Shown here: piece after piece, positions 21,040-31,033 of the stretch
How positions within the stretch are numbered: position 1 is the stretch's first letter
Layout: each line of letters begins with the position of its first letter
Source: Arion vulgaris
Lineage: Eukaryota > Mollusca > Gastropoda > Stylommatophora > Arionidae
DNA: 64,000 nt
Reading direction: 5' to 3'
Assembly (NCBI GenBank): GCA_020796225.1
Contig: CM036769.1
Location: forward strand, 1,851,001-1,915,000
Program-made: the position numbers and the translations under genes
Notes under the pieces: model-generated
The model's database searches: none
The model's input: only the letters and a program-made list of their open reading frames with translations
What the model was told of the DNA's origin: nothing

Positions 21040-21940
21040 TTATAGAACAGTTCATTGTTTGTGCTTCATAAACAGTGTCATTCCTCGCCTCTGTTATCTC
21101 TGAGGCCCATCTTTTATAGAACAGTCCATTGTTTGTGCTTCATAAACAGTGTCTTTCCTCGCCTCTGTTATCTCTGAGGCCCATCTTTTATAGAACAGTC
21201 CATTGTTTGCGCTTCATAAACAGTGTCTTTCCTCGCCTCTGTTATCTCTGAGGCCCATCTTTTATAGAACAGTCCATTGTTTGTGTCTTTTCTTGCCTCT
21301 GTTATCTCTGAGGCCCATCTTTTATAGAACAGTCCATTGTTTGTGTCTTTTCTTGCCTCTGTTATCTCTGAGGCCCATCTTTTATAGAACAGTCCATTGT
21401 TTGTGTCTTTTCTTGCCTCTGTTATCTCTGAGGCCCACCTTTTATAGAACAGTTCATTGTTTGTGTCTTTTCTTGCCTCTGTTATCTCTGAGGCCCATCT
21501 TTTATAGAACAGTTCATTGTTTGTGTCTTTTCTTGCCTCTGTTATCTCTGAGGCCCATCTTTTATAGAATAGTTCATTGTTTGTGTCTTTTCTTGCCTCT
21601 GTTATCTCTGAGGCCCATCTTTTATAGAACAGTTCATTGTTTGTGTCTTTTCTTGCCTCTGTTATCTCTGAGGCCCATCTTTTATAGAACAGTTCATTGT
21701 TTGTGTCTTTTCTTGCCTCTGTTATCTCTGAGGCCCATCTTTTATAGAACAGTTCATTGTTTGTGTCTTTTCTTGCCTCTGTTATCTCTGAGGCCCATCT
21801 TTTATAGAACAGTTCATTGTTTGTGTCTTTTCTTGCCTCTGTTATCTCTGAGGCCCATCTTTTATAGAACAGTTCATTGTTTGTGCTTCATAAACAGTGT
21901 CATTCCTCGCCTCTGTTATCTCTGAGGCCCATCTTTTGCT
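21040..21940. repeat. 60-bp minisatellite, about 11 copies, expanded only in copy B
   Basis: A strictly 60-bp unit (TCTTTTATAGAACAGTTCAT ... TCTCTGAGGCCCA) occupies 21241-21890, flanked by longer ancestral units that keep the GCTTCATAAACAG segment found in copy A. The forward strand is open across it (20-residue repeat), an artefact of the unit length. Confidence 0.95.
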
Positions 21941-21944
21941 TTGT

Positions 21945-22160
21945 ATACACTTTATTTCGGAGTAGCATTGCTCTTTGAGGCAAACTGTCTGTTGGTAATC
22001 TGCTTATGTAACCGAACCATTTAATTTGTTGTTTCTTGATGAAGTGTAGTTCTGATGTTGTACCCACTTGTTTCCTAATGTATTTGTTTCTAGACCAGTC
22101 TCTTATTGATACTCCCAGCATTCTGTGAATACACTTCATCTCAGTTGTGACTAGTTTCTT
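21945..22160 (-). mobile_element. LINE ORF2 3' tail (copy B)
   Basis: Same insertion as 12095-12320. Confidence 0.85.
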
Positions 22161-22242
22161 GTATCATTAATAACTGTACTACGCAGCCGAATGTTAATGT
22201 TTTATGTCTGGAAGGTCGAGCAGGTATTTCATTGCTCTAGAT

Positions 22243-22613
22243 CAGTGGCTCTCAACCTGTGGGTCAAGACACCTTTGGGTGTCGAACGTCCCTATCATCG
22301 GAAAACACATATTTTCTATGGTATTAGGAACCAAGACACCGCTCCTCTGCAGGCGGGTCCGCCCACATAAGAGTACCTGGCGCTGGTAATTAATTAGGCA
22401 CTACGCTTTAATTATGTTCAATTTGTAACAACAATAACATATCCTGTATATCAGATATTTACATTACGATTCATAACAGTAGCAAAATTACAGTTATGAA
22501 GTAGCAAAATTACAGTTATGAAGTAGCTATGAAAATAATTTTATGGTTGGGGGTCACCACAACATGAGGAACTGTATTAAAGGGTGCTGCATTAAGAAGG
22601 TTGAGAACCACTG
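22243..22613. mobile_element. SPIN-like hAT transposon, copy B (371 bp)
   Basis: Same TIRs and the same CTCTAGAT / TTCTAGAT flanks as 12406-12812, so the insertion predates the segmental duplication. About 36 bp are missing relative to copy A, in two places (around TCCCTATCATCGG and CGCCCACATAAGAG). Confidence 0.85.
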
Positions 22614-22697
22614 TTCTAGATGTTGGTCAAGTCAAGTATGTCAATGCACAGCTCTGATACAATACTATTGTATGCCAAGTGTGCAACTCTGATAACA

Positions 22698-22831
22698 GTA
22701 TATATATATGGAACTGCAGTAAAACTATTTGATTGGCAAAGCACGTAATTACAAAGTACTGTAGTTTTACAAATTACAAAAACAATGACAAAATACAGCA
22801 ACGTTTCGACCAACAAGGCCTTTATCAAGCA
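22698..22831 (+). mobile_element. Copy-B-specific retroposon with 13-bp TSD
   Basis: 134 bp absent from copy A, bracketed by AACTCTGATAACA at 22685-22697 and 22832-22844. The body (AAAGTACTGTAGTTTTACAA ... CAGCAACGTTTCGACC ... TTTATCAAGC) recurs at 44893-45010 and, inverted, at 45125-45245. This ACGTTTCGACC/TTTATCAAG signature resembles terminal regions of Penelope-like elements, from memory. Confidence 0.75.
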
Positions 22832-22879
22832 AACTCTGATAACACAGAGTTTCTTTCTTTCTTGAATCCTGTTTGCCTC

Positions 22880-23470
22880 ACAGCGTCAGGTCAAGAAGAG
22901 ATTTCTAAAACGGGCCCTAGTATGCGCTTTGTAAATAGTCTCTGGCCGGCCTTTTGCTTTGTACCCATTGTATTGGAGCAGCATTGCTCTTTGAGGTGCA
23001 CTGTCTGATGGTAATCTGCTTACGTGGCTGAACCATTTAATTTGTTGTTTCTTGATGAAGTCTAGTACTGATGTTGTACCCACTTTTTCCCGATGTCCTC
23101 ATTTCTCAACCGGTCTCTTCTTGTTACACCCAGCATTCTGCGTAGACACTTCATCTCTGTCGTGACTAGTTTTCTTCTATCGTTTGTTGTCAGCGTCCAG
23201 GTCTGGCAACATAATGTGGGGAGAAAGATTGTGTTGAACATTGCTCTTTTTGTGTTCATGGTGACGTGTTTGCATCTTAAAATTGGCGCCATTTGTCCTA
23301 TCATTTGATTTGCTTTGTTGCATCTGTGTTGAATTTCATTAGTTATTCTTCCGTTTGCTGAAAAAATGCTCCCCAGGTATGTGAAGTCATTTACTTGATT
23401 TAGTGGGCTATTGTCGATAGAGATATTGGTAGTGCTTTCCTCTCTGGCGAATGTCATTAATTTGTGATTG
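22880..23470 (-). mobile_element. LINE ORF2 C-terminal half (copy B)
   Basis: The minus strand has the NDFTYLGSIFSANGRITNE motif, RCNKANQMIGQMAPILRCKH, MKCLRRMLGVTRRDRLRNED and IKKQQIKWFSHVSRLPSDS in two frames. It is a non-LTR ORF2 distal to the RT core. Confidence 0.9.
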
Positions 23471-23504
23471 CACAGTGTTGATTGCTGGAAGTTAGACTTT
23501 GATT

Positions 23505-23965
23505 GATTGAGCCATCAACACTTCACTTCAGTGAATAACCATGTGTGCTCTGATCTCTTTCGCATGGCTCAGGCAGTGCACAAACTTATTATTTTATTTT
23601 AACAAATGTTTGCCTGGACAACGAGTTTAGTCTACTCTTTATCAATTTTCAACTGTCACAGGGCTTTTATGTGCTCAACTCGAACATGGGATCTACGTTC
23701 TAACTTCCGTCTTCAATAGGGTTAGACGCCCATGTGGTGCCGGGGCCTGCGAGGGAAGCATAGAATAGTACCACTGTAACCTACAATGCATATTGTAAGA
23801 GGCGACTGAGATAGGGGCCTAGGGAAGCTACCTAGTAAATAAAAAGTGTTGTAGAAATTGTATGTGCTGGCCTACTTGTAGGTGCATAAGTGGCGCAATG
23901 TACATTCGCTCTGAGACTCCGATCACATACAAATTACAAAGAATGGTTCAACAAGTGGTCAATAT
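23505..23965 (+). mobile_element. Dispersed families 4 and 1, copy B
   Basis: Counterpart of 13555-14015. Confidence 0.75.
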
Positions 23966-24287
23966 GGGACGCAAGAAGAAGAAGTCGTCATCTTCCAACT
24001 CTCGCTGCCATATGTTAAGATTGATACAACTCTCGCTGCCATATGTTAAGATTGATACAACATTGGAATGTAGTGCCCATGTTGGATTTATTTCTGCTTG
24101 CTCTTTCTCCTGTCAGGTAGTAATAATAGTTTTTTAGTACAAAATTAACTAAAAGTTATAACGTAACATAAAAGCAAATGCTTTCTTGCGACAACCAATA
24201 TGGTACCTTTATTTATTTTGTTATACAACATTGTATAAGTAGTTTGATAACTTTATTACAATAATCCTACATCATTAAAAATAACTG

Positions 24288-25086
24288 TTAGATATGCTTC
24301 AGCTCATCAATATCTTCTGTCTTTCGAAGCTGTTTCTGAAGACTTTCTACAATAGACTTCAAGTCCTTTACTTCTAATCTAGACATGCGCGAGATATTTT
24401 GAGCTTTAATCAGCTCGCACTTTCTCACATACAAGTCCTTACATTTGTCCTTCAGCATACTAATTGTGGCTGCATTCCTATTCAAAGTTTGTTTCGTCCG
24501 TCTCAGAGAAAATCCGGCCATCTTTTCTCTGTGCTCTTTCCTGATCTCTAAAATCTTGTGCAACAAACGTTTACGCTGACTCCTCATAATTCCAAATGTC
24601 CGCTTCGTGTTAGCACAACTTTCACAGCTACAGCTGCATCGTAAACTCATAATTGATGTACCTGAAACAGACTCATTGAACATGTCATTAGTTACATTAT
24701 CACAAGATTGCAATGGAACTGTAACATTAACAGCATTTGAGTCTCTAAATGGAATTACAAATGGTTCTTGGTACAGTTCCATAAGGGATGACCACAGCTT
24801 ACTTAAGGTTTTGTTTTTTTCTCTGATCAGTTTGTCAAAGCGTGCGATAGAAGTTGTAAGGCTGATTTCATTGACATACTTATCAGTTTCTGTTGCATGC
24901 ACAATAGTCAATACCTTCTTTGTCACCTCAGAAATAGCAGGTCTGCAACGATCCAACAGTAGCTGTGCTACATACCCCTTCTTAACTGGATACGTTGCTT
25001 CAAACTGCGTCAAATATGACCTCAGATCTTCAATACCCTTCTTGATATCCATGGTCCAAGTTGAATCAATTAAAAAATCAGTGAAT
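24288..25086 (-). CDS. Coiled-coil protein, 254 codons from ATG (copy B, intact)
   Basis: Minus-strand frame from ATG at 25050-25052 (GACCATGG, a strong start context) to TAA at 24288. Residues 1-100 are helical and charged (MDIKKGIEDLRSYLTQ ...). Residues 105-140 are Asn/Ser/Val-rich. A Cys cluster (RCSCSCESC) sits near residue 140. Residues 150-254 are strongly basic then coiled-coil (LRRTKQTLNRNAATISMLKD ... RLEVKDLKSIVESLQKQL). The CSCSCESC motif might bind metal. A strong splice acceptor (TTTATTTCCGCAG) ends at 25087, so this is a terminal exon with upstream exon(s). The frame stays open back to that acceptor, so translation might begin further upstream. No family is recognised. Confidence 0.65.
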
Positions 25087-25144
25087 CTGCGGAAATAAAA
25101 ACAAATTGTTCTTAGACATAATTTTAATTATTACAAAAAAATAA

Positions 25145-26344
25145 TATTGAACAGCTTCAAGAACACATAAACTTACTCAACAATAGCTGCCTCAAATACA
25201 ACATGAAGATCAACATTCAAAAGACAGAAGTCATGACTATAAGCAGAGAACATGTTGAAGGGGGCTCCATGGGTATATGAGACCAACGGGTATGAATGGT
25301 TTTATTACACATCTTTAACCCCCTTCAAGATATTTGTATGATGATGCTGTTGACTGATGACACAACTCAGATGATGACACAGCTTATTACATAACACTGA
25401 ACTCCATTTGATGTCTTTTTATCCACATATTTATTTATGCTTTGACAGAACACGTCTGTTCGTGCTCAATGTTTAATGTCATCCCTATCGTTTCTTTGTT
25501 TACTCTCTGCAACCTTAACTAAATCGTCACTATTTAACTACACAAAAGCGTCATGTCTCGTAGTTATGTGTTGCACTTCTGCATAGAGAGTACAACACAT
25601 AGTCTCAACTATTAAATAATCTAATTATACTACTCTAACTATCTGGCTAACTGTCCATTCCTCCGCTGCCACCTGGGAACTATGACAAACATAAAGATAT
25701 CAACATAAAAATAAATGACCAAACGTTAAAGCAGGTGAGAGAATTCAAATACCTTGGAAGTATCTTCACATCTGATAGTAGACTGGACAGAGAGTTCGAA
25801 ACTAGAATCCAGCAAGCCAGCAACATTACATACCAGCTTACCCCAATTTTGAAACACCCAGCTATTCCAGTAGTGATTAAAAGACATTATAAATTCAATC
25901 TTTATACCAACACTGTGCTACCAGAGCCAAACATGGGCATTGACAAAAGAACAAAAAAGGAAAATTACCACATGCAAAATGAGATGCTTGAGGAAAGCAG
26001 TAAATAAAACAAGAAGAGACCATATAAGAAATGAGGAAATTAGAAGAACAGTCGGAACAACACCTGCTATTAGATTTATTGAAATACAGAGACTCAAATG
26101 GTTTGGCCCCTTGGTCAGAATGAACCCGAATACACCAGTTGCAAGAGCGTAGACCTGAAAATGGAATCATCAAGAGCAAAGGGCAGACCAAGAAAAGATG
26201 GGTTGATGGAGTTACAGACATCTTAAAACTCCACAATACCACACCATATCAAGCGACCGAGCGTGCATTATCTCGGAAACCGGTCATCAGTTAAACCTGC
26301 TACGCCTAGCGGCAAAAAAGCAGAGAAGGACGAAAGAAAGAAAG
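25145..26344 (+). mobile_element. 5'-truncated LINE inserted only in copy B, 12-bp TSD
   Basis: Absent from copy A. Flanked by ACAAAAAAATAA at 25133-25144 and 26345-26356, while copy A has the empty site near 15158. It encodes the post-catalytic RT region in frame (IEQLQEHINLLNNSCLKYNM, KINIQKTEVMTISREH). It resumes after a nested insertion with KDINIKINDQTLKQVREFKY LGS and QLTPILKHPAIPVVIKR. Then a frameshift and MRCLRKAVNKTRRDHIRNEE, IEIQRLKWFGPLVRMNPN. It ends in an A-rich GAAAGAAAGACAAAAAAAT tail. Confidence 0.9.
25253..25687. mobile_element. Solo-LTR-like element nested in the LINE (435 bp)
   Basis: Begins TGTTGAAG, ends CTATGACA (TGT...ACA termini), and is flanked by the 4-bp direct repeat AACA (25249-25252, 25688-25691). 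Removing it together with one AACA restores the LINE frame exactly (ISREH then KDINIKIND), which fixes the insertion boundaries. No coding capacity. Ty3-type LTR elements commonly make 4-5 bp duplications. Confidence 0.75.
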
Positions 26345-26830
26345 ACAAAAAAATAAAATAATTAACTAATAACGTGATTACAGATTAACAATCTTATAAA
26401 TAATTGTTTTACGTTCTTCTTTACCTTTCAACTCCCAACGGAGCACAGATCCTCTGCAAACTTCTTCTAGCCCTTACTATCTCTTGCCATCTCTTCTCAA
26501 TTCTTTCCAAGTCTTGTCTATCTTTTTAATATCAGTTTCTTCTCCAGGTATTTCTAGGCTTTCCCATTCCTCTTTCCGCAGGGTTCCAAAACAGTGTCTG
26601 TCTAAAGTGTCTTGCAATGCTTCCGGTCGGTCTTCTCAATGTGTGTCCTTTCCATCGTCAGCATTCCTTAGCTCTTTTTCAACCAGCATCTGCTTAGTTA
26701 TTTTAAACAGTGGAACACAAATATTTGTTGTGTGTGTTACACTTTTGCAGTTAACATAATAGCAAGAAAAGAACAGCACAACAGGTAAATGAGTAAGCTC
26801 ATCTGACTCATCAATCAAAATCAAACTCAC

Positions 26831-26930
26831 TTGCACGGTCAGTCGCTGGACACTGACGGTTGGTGATATTCCGAAGGAGATCTGAGCACATATGGGCATG
26901 CCCGGATATCCCGAATAAAGATATTCCAAA
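26831..26930 (-). other. Exon-like block iii, copy B
   Basis: Same acceptor/donor-bounded 100 bp as 15702-15801, with the frame preserved. The donor is CAA|GTGAGT. Confidence 0.45.
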
Positions 26931-27000
26931 CTGAAATTGATAATAGTAATATACAGTATCAATTTAGTTAGTTTAATTAACACATTTTTGACAAAACAAA

Positions 27001-27032
27001 ATGGCGGACGGCGAGATCGAAGACAATTTTCA
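27001..27032 (+). CDS. Candidate exon 1 of unknown plus-strand gene (MADGEIEDNF)
   Basis: ATG in strong context (AAAATGG) opens MADGEIEDNF plus CA, then the donor GTATGT. It ends in codon phase 2. The candidate exon at 31034-31157 starts with the single base (A) needed to complete CAA. Islands of CpG here and in the adjacent block ii suggest a promoter region. Short exon, so the evidence is limited to start context, donor and phase. Confidence 0.5.
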
Positions 27033-27342
27033 GTATGTCCAGCTTACATGATCAAATTGATTTACCAGTTTTCAAGTTTCCCGCTCCATTGTTCATACAC
27101 ACATTTTTTTTAATGGATGCTAAATTCAAATATTTCAAATATATAATGAAGATGTTCTGAAAAGTATATTTTTAGTATAAGATAATTGCAATCAACAAAC
27201 TTACCTCAATGTGTTAAATTGCTCGTAATTTCCAAACTAGTTAATATTTTTGACTAATTCTGAGAACAAGGTTTGAAGAAAACGTTAGCACATTTGACGT
27301 TTTGTTTTGTAATGTAGGGTCCCGAGACTGACACGAACTTAC

Positions 27343-27442
27343 GGTACTTTTTCACGACCATTTCCGGAATTCACCGGAATCAGACGGACCGTCCATACTT
27401 GGTTTAACCTTTGACAGAAGTATTGCACATTTTCTGTAACAG
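27343..27442 (-). other. Exon-like block ii / CpG-rich segment, copy B
   Basis: Counterpart of 16211-16310, with the donor ACC|GTAAGT intact. One coding difference (AAA to GAA) keeps the frame open. Confidence 0.42.
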
Positions 27443-28221
27443 CTACAGGGTTTTGTTTTTTAATTTAGCAAGCATACAAACAACATGTTATATCGACGAT
27501 AACCTGGCTGCTCGCTGACATCTGATCAGATCATTGAATTCGTTGCAACTTTGTAGGCCTACCACAACTGTATACATACTGTTAACTGTATTGTTATTGT
27601 TTGCATAAATATTCAAAAGTGGACAAAAATGAATTCTCGATTTGTACTGTTTTAGATATGGGCACATGATTTTCTACTTTCTTAAATCTTCCAGACAACA
27701 GGATAAGATGATTTAGTTAGTACCTTGCAGATTCTGTACACGATTTGAAACTCAGGATCTACCAGGTAATACAAGAGTTAGAGAGAGCCTCTCAATGAAG
27801 AATTCATGTGATTATTTTCACTGTGATTATCGTTATGTTATGATACAATAAATGTGACTCACTGTGATCACAGTTAATGAATGAGTTATGTGTGAGTTTG
27901 ACATGAGAACCATTCAATTGAGTATGATATACTTTCGAGTCGACATCTGATTGCGGAGACTGCCCGGAGTGTTACGTCAGTGTTAGTTCAATAACCAGTT
28001 AAATTGATTATTTATTAATGTAGTTTTTCATCTCAATTTTGTTTCTAAATTTGTCATGTTTTGGGTGACATTTTACAATTTAAAGTAAAATCGAGTAGAT
28101 CTTGTAAGTATTGTTATGTTATCACAAATGCAAATGATTGTTATAATGAAATGTTTATGGATTGAGATGTGATTAACAGAAATGTGAAAATATATGGAGG
28201 GCACAGTAAATAAATTTAATA

Positions 28222-28452
28222 TCATTTTAGCTGTCGGATCATCATCACTGCACATCAAACCAGTTAGTCCATAAGTCAAGTGCTCCAATCTCTTCAATAA
28301 GTCTCTCAGCATTTCAGTAAGTCTTTCAGCATTTCAGTAAGTCTTTCAGCATTTCAGTAAGTCTTTCAGCATTTCAGTAAGTCTTTCAGCATTTCAGTAA
28401 GTCTTTCAGCATTTCAGTAAGTCTTTCAGCATTTCAGTAAGTCTCTCAGCAT
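28222..28452 (-). other. Helix-coding block and 20-bp array, copy B
   Basis: Counterpart of 17100-17266: MLRDLLKRLEHLTYGLTG on the minus strand, then about 8 copies of AGTCTTTCAGCATTTCAGTA. The segmental duplication ends inside the last unit. Confidence 0.45.
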
Positions 28453-28509
28453 GTGGCGACTAACACCAGTTTTTTTTGTTGGTTTACTCTTCTTCTTTGG
28501 CTATTAGTG

Positions 28510-28690
28510 ATAGTATAGTGTTCTTGTCTAGCTACAGTCTACACCACATTTGTCTTAGAATTCTTGTGCTAGTATAGTGTTCTTGTCTAGCTACAGTCTA
28601 CACCACATTTGTCTTAGAATTCTTGTGCTAGTATAGTGTTCTTGTCTAGCTACAGTCTACACCACATTTGTCTTAGAATTCTTGCAGTCT
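28510..28690. repeat. 59-bp repeat x 3
   Basis: Copies of AGTATAGTGTTCTTGTCTAG ... GTCTTAGAATTCTTG spaced 59 bp apart. Confidence 0.9.
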
Positions 28691-28699
28691 GGTTATGGT

Positions 28700-28930
28700 T
28701 GTAGATTCATTCACCACTATTACTTGAATCATCTACAAGTTCTCTCTCCCTTAGGGAATTCAGAATATCAACCTGGTCCATTACTCGCCCATTTTTTACA
28801 GCAGCCATGCCTGCAAGCCTATTGATGCGTTTATTTCCCCGAACACCTGCAAGCCTATCAGCACATTCATTTCCCAGTGCACCCACATGCTCTGGTACAA
28901 AAATAAAACTGATTTTTGTCAGCAAAGACC
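28700..28930 (-). mobile_element. Non-LTR retrotransposon RNase H fragment
   Basis: The minus strand encodes ISFIFVPEHVGALGNECADR LAG, the conserved last RNase H motif (H-x-G-x-x-GNE-x-AD), and then DQVDILNSLRERE. RNase H is found in the I/R1-type non-LTR clades, so this is a different lineage from the EN-RT element at 49-51 kb. Confidence 0.85.
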
Positions 28931-28969
28931 TCGGCCACTCCAGCTATTTAAAAAAATATTTTAGTAATT

Positions 28970-29165
28970 AGTTGTGATGGTTTTATTTTGTATGTGTTTC
29001 TTGTCAAATTCCTCTAGGTCTGTCATGTTTCCCCAAATTTTAGTTGTCAGGTTGGCTGGCTGTGGCCAATTGTTGCTTCTCAGCTCCCCCAGAAGAAAGC
29101 AGTCTGGAACGACATACTACAGTGCCTGTTCTGTCTTTAGACACTGACAAAGAGTTATTTGATTT
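28970..29165 (-). mobile_element. Decayed C-terminal fragment of RNase H-type LINE
   Basis: Similar to 41400-41560. Both preserve a GTTGCTTCTCAGCTYCCCCA segment, which corresponds on the minus strand to the HVLQECSFLGKLRSN zinc-knuckle-like tail. Confidence 0.6.
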
Positions 29166-29189
29166 TTTTCCTAGTCTAGGAAATTGAAT

Positions 29190-29625
29190 CATCATTGCAC
29201 TTTGTGAGGAGCCATATGTGCTCCGATCTCTTTTTTATACAGGAAGATCTCAGCAGCAGTGCACGAACTCCATTGTACCGGCGAGGGTCCCTGATGTAAT
29301 TTAGTAGATGGTTAAAATATTTCTGTAGGAATTTTATTTTTTTGCTAATGAATTTTGTCAGAGCATCGGCTTTCCAGACTGCTCTTCTCGATTTTAAACT
29401 GCCAAGAGTTCTTTTACATGCCCAACTTGAACACGGAACCAATGTTTTATCATCTGTCTCCAATAGGAGTAGGAACTTGATCTCACTTACACTGAGATCA
29501 GGGATATCTGGAAAAAATCCTAACGGTTCTACGAGGAACGAACCGAGTAAATTTGGAACAAGAGATGAGCACCTAGCCTCTATGCCACGGAGACCCACTG
29601 ATATTTTCTTTATACAAGTTATGAC
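29190..29625. mobile_element. Dispersed family 4 SINE, near full length
   Basis: Contains GTGCTCCGATCTCTTTTTTA, CAGTGCACGAACTCCATTGT, CTTTTACATGCCCAACTTGA, CACTGAGATCAGGGATATCT and a tRNA-like end (GAACGAACCGAGTAAATTTG ... CCTCTATGCCACGGAGACC). On the minus strand the latter resembles box A and box B of a tRNA promoter. Confidence 0.7.
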
Positions 29626-29654
29626 CACTGGCGAACACAGTGGTTTAACCTAGA

Positions 29655-29960
29655 GCTACTTACACAGTGTCAGCAAGAGAATATCAACACCATCATCCAA
29701 AAGAGACATCGGACATGTGATACACATGAAGACTAACCATGTCACGAAATCTGCGCTGAAATGAACACCAGAGGGAAAACGAAAACCTGGAGGGCCCAAA
29801 ATGGCCTGTAGGAGAACAGAACAAGAACTTAAATAAATAAATCAGAGCTGCAATACAAGATAGAGGATGGCCAAGATCAGATAGCATTGGCATGTATTTG
29901 TTACTGCCTAAAGCCTCAAGGGTGTCACAAATTAGAGAGAGGACACAAGAGCCCTGATGT
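29655..29960 (+). mobile_element. LINE ORF2 3' tail
   Basis: The plus strand preserves ENINTIIQKRHRTC then TRGKTKTWRAQNGL. It is the same lineage as the inverted fragment at 31598-31960 (NTIIQERRWKWIGFVIHIE). Confidence 0.7.
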
Positions 29961-30149
29961 CTGTGATGAAATCCACTGTAGGTGAACTTTTGTTTGTATT
30001 TTTTGACAGTCTAACAAGATCTAATTTTTAGGTATTTCATGTCAAATGAACAACCAACAAATGGCAGAAAATTAAGATGAAAATAGCAAACAAATTAATA
30101 TACACATCAAACTGCAAACATTTTGTTAAAGTTTACACAACATTCATTG

Positions 30150-30360
30150 TACTGGAATGCCCGTGTGGTGCTGGATTCTACAAGGCATGTTGTAAGAGGC
30201 GACTGATGTAGGACCTAGCGAAGCTCCCTAGTAAATAAAAGCATAGCAGAAGTCTGATGTGCTGGCCTACTTGTAGGAGCATAACTGGCAGAGCTTACAA
30301 TCACTATGAGGCTCAGATCACATACAAATCACACAGAGTGGTTAACAAGTGGTTGATATG
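30150..30360 (+). mobile_element. Dispersed family 1 element
   Basis: Matches the family core GTAAGAGGCGACTGATGTAG and AGCTCCCTAGTAAATAAAAG, then CACATACAAATCACACAGAG. Confidence 0.8.
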
Positions 30361-30574
30361 GAGCATTCGAAGAAGAAAAAGATTATACTGAAAAGACTGA
30401 GTATGTCTAATATGAAAATAAGCAGTCAGGCAGATCTGATAATATGAACATAAGCAGACAGGCATCAGAGAATTATTCAAACGTTTCCTTGACATTGAGG
30501 TCAGGTTGTCCCCTACACAAAATTATTTGATTCGCATCCAATATGGCTCAATTATGCTGTTAGGTGAGATCCTT

Positions 30575-30635
30575 CTTCTTGTTTTGCTTGAAATATTGTC
30601 TATATGTTCAATGTTGTCTCTGGTATAAACATTGT
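30575..30635 (+). repeat. Solitary monomer of the 59-bp satellite
   Basis: GCTTGAAATATTGTCTATAT ... TTCAATGTTGTCTCTG matches the unit of the 52.4-55.1 kb array, about 22 kb away. Confidence 0.75.
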
Positions 30636-30654
30636 CCATTTGATTCAAAAGATT

Positions 30655-30905
30655 ACGTACCGGCCATTACAGACTCCGAGCCCACATGTTTAACAAATTC
30701 AGAATTGGCACAACTAGCCTGTGCCATTGTGAAAAGACGGACATGACGGCAGAGCACATACTGCAAGACTGCCAGCTGTTTGCAGCCCTGTGAAAAAAGC
30801 GTGCCCGATAACACAGAGCTTCACGAAAAGCTGTATGGAGGGATGGAGGCCCTAAAAGAAACAGTAAAATTCATGATAAAATTTGGTTCATCTGTCTAGG
30901 CGGGG
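30655..30905 (+). mobile_element. C-terminal fragment of RNase H-type LINE
   Basis: The plus strand reads RAHMFNKFRIGTTSLCHCEK, then MTAEHILQDCQLF and, after a stop, ELHEKLYGGMEALKETVKF. This C-x-C ... H ... C tail follows RNase H in I-group non-LTR elements. Confidence 0.78.
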
Positions 30906-31033
30906 ATTGCGCGCAAGAGATTCAAAAGATAATCTTTTCATTTGTTTCTAAATATTATGTGTCCATTTAGTGCAAAAGATGATCTTTTAGTTGTATAGCA
31001 GAATAAAAACATAACCATTCTATTACAGAACAG

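Larger units (their letters stand above)
17268..28447. repeat. Segmental duplication, copy B (about 11.2 kb)
   Basis: Direct tandem repeat of 7588-17267. It is longer because of a LINE insertion at 25145-26344 (with nested LTR-like element), a 134-bp retroposon at 22698-22831, and expanded 40-bp and 60-bp arrays. It lacks the expanded 50-bp array of copy A. Confidence 0.93.

Noticed and set aside
21203..21925. 240-codon plus-strand frame
   Set aside because: A pure 60-bp tandem repeat; copy A has only three units and no such protein.
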